Assembly (NCBI GenBank): GCA_946408125.1
Contig: CAMJQW010000017.1
Span: forward strand, 1-46,956
Source of the DNA: an uncultured Fibrobacter sp.
GTDB lineage: Bacteria; Fibrobacterota; Fibrobacteria; Fibrobacterales; Fibrobacteraceae
Length of the DNA stretch: 46,956 nucleotides
Direction: 5' to 3'
Positions 41,376 to 46,956 of this stretch are shown here, one piece after another (position 1 is the stretch's first letter; every line of letters begins with the position of its first letter). The notes under the pieces are model-generated. The model saw nothing but the letters and a program-made list of their open reading frames with translations, did not search any database and was not told where the DNA came from. Made by a program: the position numbers and the translations under genes.

Positions 41376-41448
41376 GCCCCTATCGTCTAGTGGCCCAGGA
41401 CTCGGGATTCTCATTCCCGCAACAGCGGTTCGAGTCCGCTTGGGGGTA
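41376..41448 (+). tRNA. tRNA-Glu (anticodon CTC)
   Basis: A 73-base cloverleaf. The acceptor GCCCCTA pairs with TGGGGGT, with a G-U first pair. The D arm begins GTCTAGTGGCCCAGGAC, the anticodon stem CGGGA/TCCCG encloses loop TTCTCAT with anticodon CTC, and the T arm is AGCGGTTCGAGTCCGCT. CCA is not encoded (TAAA follows). A strong terminator comes nine bases later, so it is transcribed as a single tRNA. Confidence 0.95.
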
Positions 41449-41456
41449 TAAAAAGA

Positions 41457-41487
41457 GGAACTCACGAAAATGTGAGTTCCTTTTTTT
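41457..41487 (+). terminator. Terminator of tRNA-Glu
   Basis: Perfect nine-bp stem GGAACTCAC (41457-41465) / GTGAGTTCC (41472-41480) followed by seven T. Confidence 0.92.
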
Positions 41488-41511
41488 GTAGAAAAGATAT
41501 ATTTTATTGAG

Positions 41512-43560
41512 GTGAGAAAGCCTGCTATCATTATTTTGTTGTTGATGGCGATGGATTTGTTTGCCATCGACCAGATGCCCGATTTCAAGGACCCGCGCGA
41601 CAAACGGGTCTATAAGACTGTACAGATTGGCGCCCAGCGCTGGTTTGCCGAAAACCTGCGCTTCGAAATCAAGGGAAGCTACTGCTACGACAACAGGGAT
41701 TACAACTGCTCAAGGTACGGTAGGCTTTATGACTGGGCGACGGCCATGATGATGGTCGACTATTACAACAGCAATTCAATCAAAAAATACGATTTTAGCA
41801 AGGTAAAGGGCAAGTACCATGATATTTGCCCTAGGGGATGGCATGTGCCTTCGAACAAGGACTGGTTCAAGCTCAAGTACTATGTAGGTAGAGCGGGCAG
41901 GAGCGATGGTGTCGGCGTGAGCCTCAAGTCGTCTGAACTGTGGGAACAGGAACTTCGTGTGCCGGCAGGTTCCGATGAATTCGGGTTCAATGCTATTCCG
42001 GCTGGCGAAAAGAATGTGTATAGCGGCTTCATTGATTTGGGAAGAACGGCCCAGTTCTGGTCGACGATGGAAATCGATGCTGGCGGTGCTTATTATTGGA
42101 GCCTCATGTACGATACGAGGACGCTTGAAAAGGAATTTGCGGCCAAGGATGAGGCCGTTTCCGTCCGCTGTGTTGAAGATAAGTTGTACGAAATCAAGGA
42201 ACCGCCTCCGCCGCCACCTGTGGTTGTCCCGGAAGTGGTGAAGATCAAGGACAAGGAAGTCCTCACGGTCCATATCGGGGATCAGGTCTGGATGGCGAAG
42301 AACCTGGACGTGGATGTTCCCGGAAGTTTCTGTTACGAGCGCAAGGACGAGAATTGCTCGAAGTTCGGGCGTTACTATACATGGCCTGCTGCGATGAAGC
42401 TTTCGGACGGGTATGCCGCAAAGCTCGGACAGGATTCCGTGAAGCGTGTGCATCGTGGTGTCTGCCCCGTGGGCTGGCATATTCCGAGCATTTATGATTT
42501 CGATAGGCTGAAAGCCTACATCAAGGATATCGACGATGCGGTAAGCGTGGGCACGAACCTGAAGGCGCGAGACGTCTGGCTCGAATCGGAAAATTCCATG
42601 GCGGGTGAAAACGGGTTCGGCTTCAATGCATTCCCTTACGGGATGATGCTCTCGGATACCGTCAGCGGGAAGGATTCTTTGACGGGATTCTGGAGCACGG
42701 CGGAAAAGGATTCCGCGACGGCGTTCTTCTGGTCGTTGCGGTATGATAACGACGACTTCATACGCGATAGCTTGGGCAAGATGACGGCCTTCCCGGTGCG
42801 TTGCCTGATGGATCCTCCCGGAGTCGATGAAATTTACGACAGTACGGCCCTGTACGACTCGCGTGACGAGAACCGCTACAAGACGGTCGAAATCGGCGGT
42901 GTGCGCTGGATGGCTGAGAATTTGCGCTTCGCCGTTCCGGGTAGCTTCTGTTACGAGAACAAGGATATCCGCTGCCGCAGTTACGGAAGGCTTTACCCGT
43001 GGCATGTCGCGATGAGGTTGCCGGAAGACTTCCTCGTGAATCCGGTGGAAGGCGGGATTACCGTCGAGCATCAGGGCGTATGTCCTGCCGGATGGCACAT
43101 GCCTTCGCAGAAGGATTGGGACAAGCTCGTGGAAGATGTCTCCAAGATGAAGGGGAGTGTCGCCTCGGCGCTCAAGATGCGTGAAGGTTGGGTCCGTGGC
43201 GGAGCGCCGATTAGCGAAGCTTCCGGATTCAATGCGATTCCTGCGGGTGCGCGTTACAGCGACGGCGAGTTCGTGGAGCTCGGTACCAGCGTTTACTTCT
43301 GGGAAGCGAGCGGCGGTAACGATGCCGGCGCGGGCTACTGGAACTTGATCAACAGCAGGGACGAACTGACCCGTGCCGAGGAATTCGAAGGTGCAGCCTT
43401 CTCCGTGAGGTGCGTCAAGAATGCCATGCCCGACGTGAAGATGGTTAAGCCTGCCCGCGGTGCGACCCAGGATACAAGTGCGGCTGCGCCTGCTGCAACT
43501 GCGCCGGCCGCAACTGCTCCGGCAAATGCTGCTCCGGCTGGAACCGCGCCGGCCAAGTGA
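41512..43560 (+). CDS. Secreted protein with three tandem FISUMP domains
   Basis: A 682-residue secreted protein. The start is GTG, followed by a signal peptide (RKPAIIILLLMAMDLFA). Three FISUMP domains follow, at about 25-225, 243-435 and 450-645. Each opens with a KTVQIG/TVHIG/KTVEIG motif and W-AENLRF-type block, carries a C-rich GxxCYDN...CxxYGRLY segment and GWHxPS, and closes with VRCV. A Pro run (EPPPPPPVV) links the first two domains. The last ~30 residues are low-complexity Ala/Pro/Thr. Function is unknown. TATATT eight bases upstream implies a near-leaderless start; ATGs at residues 12 and 14 are less likely, since they would remove the signal peptide. Confidence 0.88.
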   Translation: MRKPAIIILLLMAMDLFAIDQMPDFKDPRDKRVYKTVQIGAQRWFAENLRFEIKGSYCYDNRDYNCSRYGRLYDWATAMMMVDYYNSNSIKKYDFSKVKGKYHDICPRGWHVPSNKDWFKLKYYVGRAGRSDGVGVSLKSSELWEQELRVPAGSDEFGFNAIPAGEKNVYSGFIDLGRTAQFWSTMEIDAGGAYYWSLMYDTRTLEKEFAAKDEAVSVRCVEDKLYEIKEPPPPPPVVVPEVVKIKDKEVLTVHIGDQVWMAKNLDVDVPGSFCYERKDENCSKFGRYYTWPAAMKLSDGYAAKLGQDSVKRVHRGVCPVGWHIPSIYDFDRLKAYIKDIDDAVSVGTNLKARDVWLESENSMAGENGFGFNAFPYGMMLSDTVSGKDSLTGFWSTAEKDSATAFFWSLRYDNDDFIRDSLGKMTAFPVRCLMDPPGVDEIYDSTALYDSRDENRYKTVEIGGVRWMAENLRFAVPGSFCYENKDIRCRSYGRLYPWHVAMRLPEDFLVNPVEGGITVEHQGVCPAGWHMPSQKDWDKLVEDVSKMKGSVASALKMREGWVRGGAPISEASGFNAIPAGARYSDGEFVELGTSVYFWEASGGNDAGAGYWNLINSRDELTRAEEFEGAAFSVRCVKNAMPDVKMVKPARGATQDTSAAAPAATAPAATAPANAAPAGTAPAK

Positions 43561-43563
43561 TTT

Positions 43564-45699
<2,136 letters not shown>

Positions 45700-45757
45700 T
45701 TATATAAAGATATAAAAAGGTCAGGGCAAAAAAAGTGAAAAATTTTGGGGCATCCCC

Positions 45758-45786
45758 TTGACAAGGGGAATTCTGTTAGGTATTTT
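45758..45786 (+). promoter_or_regulatory. sigma70-type promoter of the trpE leader
   Basis: TTGACA (45758-45763), a 17-base spacer and TATTTT (45781-45786). The leader-peptide ATG at 45793 is six bases after the -10, so the transcript should start at or beside the ATG. The -35 is embedded in CCCCTTGACAAGGGG, a palindrome that could also be an operator. Confidence 0.78.
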
Positions 45787-45792
45787 TGGGCT

Positions 45793-45849
45793 ATGATGAT
45801 TTACGCAACAAGTGCAACTTTCAACCGTCGTTGGTGGCGCGGACTCTAA
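45793..45849 (+). CDS. trpE leader peptide, 18 aa with WW
   Basis: Encodes MMIYATSATFNRRWWRGL, with two adjacent Trp codons placed like the WWW run of the trpBA leader. The ATG (45793, or 45796 as a doubled ATGATG) coincides with the predicted transcription start, so no ribosome-binding site is possible and leaderless translation is expected. The core FNR(R)WW is shared with the peptide at 8666. Confidence 0.83.
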   Translation: MMIYATSATFNRRWWRGL

Positions 45850-45893
45850 CATAGAGCCCGGTATTTGTCGCAAATCACCCAAGATTTTAAGCA

Positions 45894-45928
45894 AAGGCTT
45901 CCGGACTCACGGAGGCCTTCCTTTTTTT
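45894..45928 (+). terminator. Attenuator terminator before trpE
   Basis: AAGGCTTCCGG (45894-45904) against CGGAGGCCTT (45910-45919), then CC and seven T (45922-45928). Confidence 0.85.
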
Positions 45929-46016
45929 GCTTAAAAACGAAATCCTCCGGGACAAAAAGCCTTTGCGGAACCTGAACGCAAAACAAAAGGCAACGAATTT
46001 TAAACCAGAGGATAAA

Positions 46017-46956
46017 ATGACCAACAAGATCAGACACATCACCGAAAGCCAGGGCTACGAGCCGCGTACCGACAGCATTTACGTGGCGCTCCCGGGCGAA
46101 CGTTACACCCCGTTTTCGCTCGGCAAGAAGCTCGGTGCGAAGGCCATCTTTGAATCCGCGAGTTTCTCGCACGGCCGTAGCCGCTACTCTACCTTGATGG
46201 TGGACGAGGGCTTCCGTCTGCGCCAGAACGACAACGACGTGAGCATCATCATCGACGGCAAGGAAAGCACCTTCCTCAAGGAAGGCGAAGGCGACATTCT
46301 CGACGCCCTCACGCTGATTTCTGCCGAAAATACGGTGCCGCCCAACCAGATTCCTATCCCTTCTTCGGGCGTGGGCTACCTCGGTTATGAATTCTGTGCC
46401 CGTTGCGATACGATTCGCCTTGCCCCGCAGGTCGACGAACTCAACATTCCCGAAGCTGAATTCCTGGTGGGCCACATCTACATCGTGTTCGACCACTTTA
46501 CCGAAAAGCTTCACCTGTTCGCCCTGAACTACGAAGAACACCAGATTGACCTGAAGGCCGCCATTGAAAAGGTGAAGGCTCGCCTTGCTGACCTCGACTT
46601 CAGCTACCTCGCTCCCGAACAGCAGTACAGCAAGGGCATCACGATGACCGACCTGGAACAGTCCCGCAAGGAATACGTGGAAAAGGTCGAAGCCCTGCAG
46701 AAGCACATCATCGCTGGCAACATCGTGCAGGCCGTGCCTTCCCGCCGCATCCAGTTTGCAAGCGACATCGCGGCGCTGGATATTTACCGCCGCCTTCGCA
46801 CGGTGAACCCATCTCCGTACATGTTCTTCCTCGATTACGGAACGCACCAGTTTATCGGTGCATCGCCGGAGAGCCTGGTGCGCGTGCGTGACGGCATCGC
46901 TACCATCCACCCGATTGCAGGTACCCGCCGCCGCGGCAAGGACGATGCCGAAGATG
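46017..46956 (+). CDS. trpE: Anthranilate synthase component I, 3' partial
   Basis: TrpE makes anthranilate from chorismate using ammonia supplied by TrpG, the first committed step to tryptophan. The first ~313 residues are present and the gene runs off the window. Visible features are the feedback-site-like motif IFESASFSHGRSRYS near residue 45, GVGYLGYE, the region HIIAGNIVQAVPSRRIQF, and VNPSPYMFFLDYG, GASPESLVRV, PIAGTRRRG of the chorismate-binding core. The combination VPSRR and feedback motif favours TrpE over PabB. AGAGGA precedes the ATG. It is controlled by the attenuator just upstream. Confidence 0.95.
   Translation, partial: MTNKIRHITESQGYEPRTDSIYVALPGERYTPFSLGKKLGAKAIFESASFSHGRSRYSTLMVDEGFRLRQNDNDVSIIIDGKESTFLKEGEGDILDALTLISAENTVPPNQIPIPSSGVGYLGYEFCARCDTIRLAPQVDELNIPEAEFLVGHIYIVFDHFTEKLHLFALNYEEHQIDLKAAIEKVKARLADLDFSYLAPEQQYSKGITMTDLEQSRKEYVEKVEALQKHIIAGNIVQAVPSRRIQFASDIAALDIYRRLRTVNPSPYMFFLDYGTHQFIGASPESLVRVRDGIATIHPIAGTRRRGKDDAED

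Larger units (their letters stand above)
45787..45928 (+). promoter_or_regulatory. Trp transcription attenuator of trpE
   Basis: Same architecture as the trpBA leader. The early coding segment ATTTACGCAACAAGTGC (from 45799) can pair with GGTATTTGTCGCAAAT (45860-45875). GGACTCTA/TAGAGCCC forms a hairpin over the stop codon, and the terminator follows at 45894-45928. The stretch TTTCAACCG...TGGTGG...GACTCTA is alignable with the second trpBA leader. The antiterminator pairing is less obvious than in trpBA. About 88 bases separate the terminator from the trpE ATG; I see only its ribosome-binding site there. Confidence 0.83.

Overview
The window looks like chromosomal DNA from a Fibrobacter-type bacterium. 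Three things point there: two genes for FISUMP proteins (Fibrobacter succinogenes major paralogous domain), a TIGR02147-family regulator (a family expanded in Fibrobacter), and Ser-rich linkers with CBM35 and C-terminal sorting-type domains on secreted polysaccharidases. No mobile element, CRISPR array or rRNA operon was seen. There is one tRNA, Glu(CTC).

Layout. 1-4569 (+): partial MBOAT acyltransferase, then scpB-mutS-HD protein. 4566-8312 (-): CLC-F type antiporter, NSS amino-acid transporter, a 35-residue MetS-like small subunit and a Rid-family protein, probably one operon. 8440-10933 (+): two tandem attenuator leaders, then trpB-trpA. 10922-14915 (-): a UvrA-like ATPase, a small secreted protein and a YihY-type membrane protein. 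15185-24147 (+): a pectin/rhamnogalacturonan-I island with a PL11 lyase, two CE12-type acetylesterases, a TIGR02147 regulator and a PL1-fold lipoprotein. 24257-26832 (+): FISUMP lipoprotein, dUTPase and diaminopimelate dehydrogenase. 26948-28276 (-): dnaA. 28505-33528 (+): membrane protein, squalene/phytoene synthase-like protein, lspA, RluA-type pseudouridine synthase and a MurC/Mpl-like ligase. 33541-34539 (-): cNMP-binding/GGDEF protein, divergent from an amidohydrolase (34600-35871, +). 35886-39230 (-): nadB, Ser/Thr kinase, CvpA-like protein. 39385-43560 (+): PpiD/SurA-like foldase, tRNA-Glu and a triple-FISUMP protein. 43564-45687 (-): ligA. 45758-46956 (+): a trp attenuator and the start of trpE.

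The most striking signal is a set of three homologous transcription attenuators. Two sit in tandem before trpBA and one lies before trpE, about 37 kb away. Each has a TTGnCA-17-TAnnTT promoter, an 18-residue leader peptide, mutually exclusive hairpins and a terminator. In the trpBA-proximal leader and the trpE leader the peptide carries WWW or WW and its ATG lies almost exactly at the predicted transcription start. In the upstream copy of the tandem pair the three Trp codons have become Ser-Arg-Arg. Leaderless or near-leaderless starts seem common across the window, as does a T-tract/TATATTTG promoter pattern. A second notable point is that the PL1-fold lipoprotein paired with the TIGR02147 gene appears to have lost its catalytic Arg and most Ca ligands.
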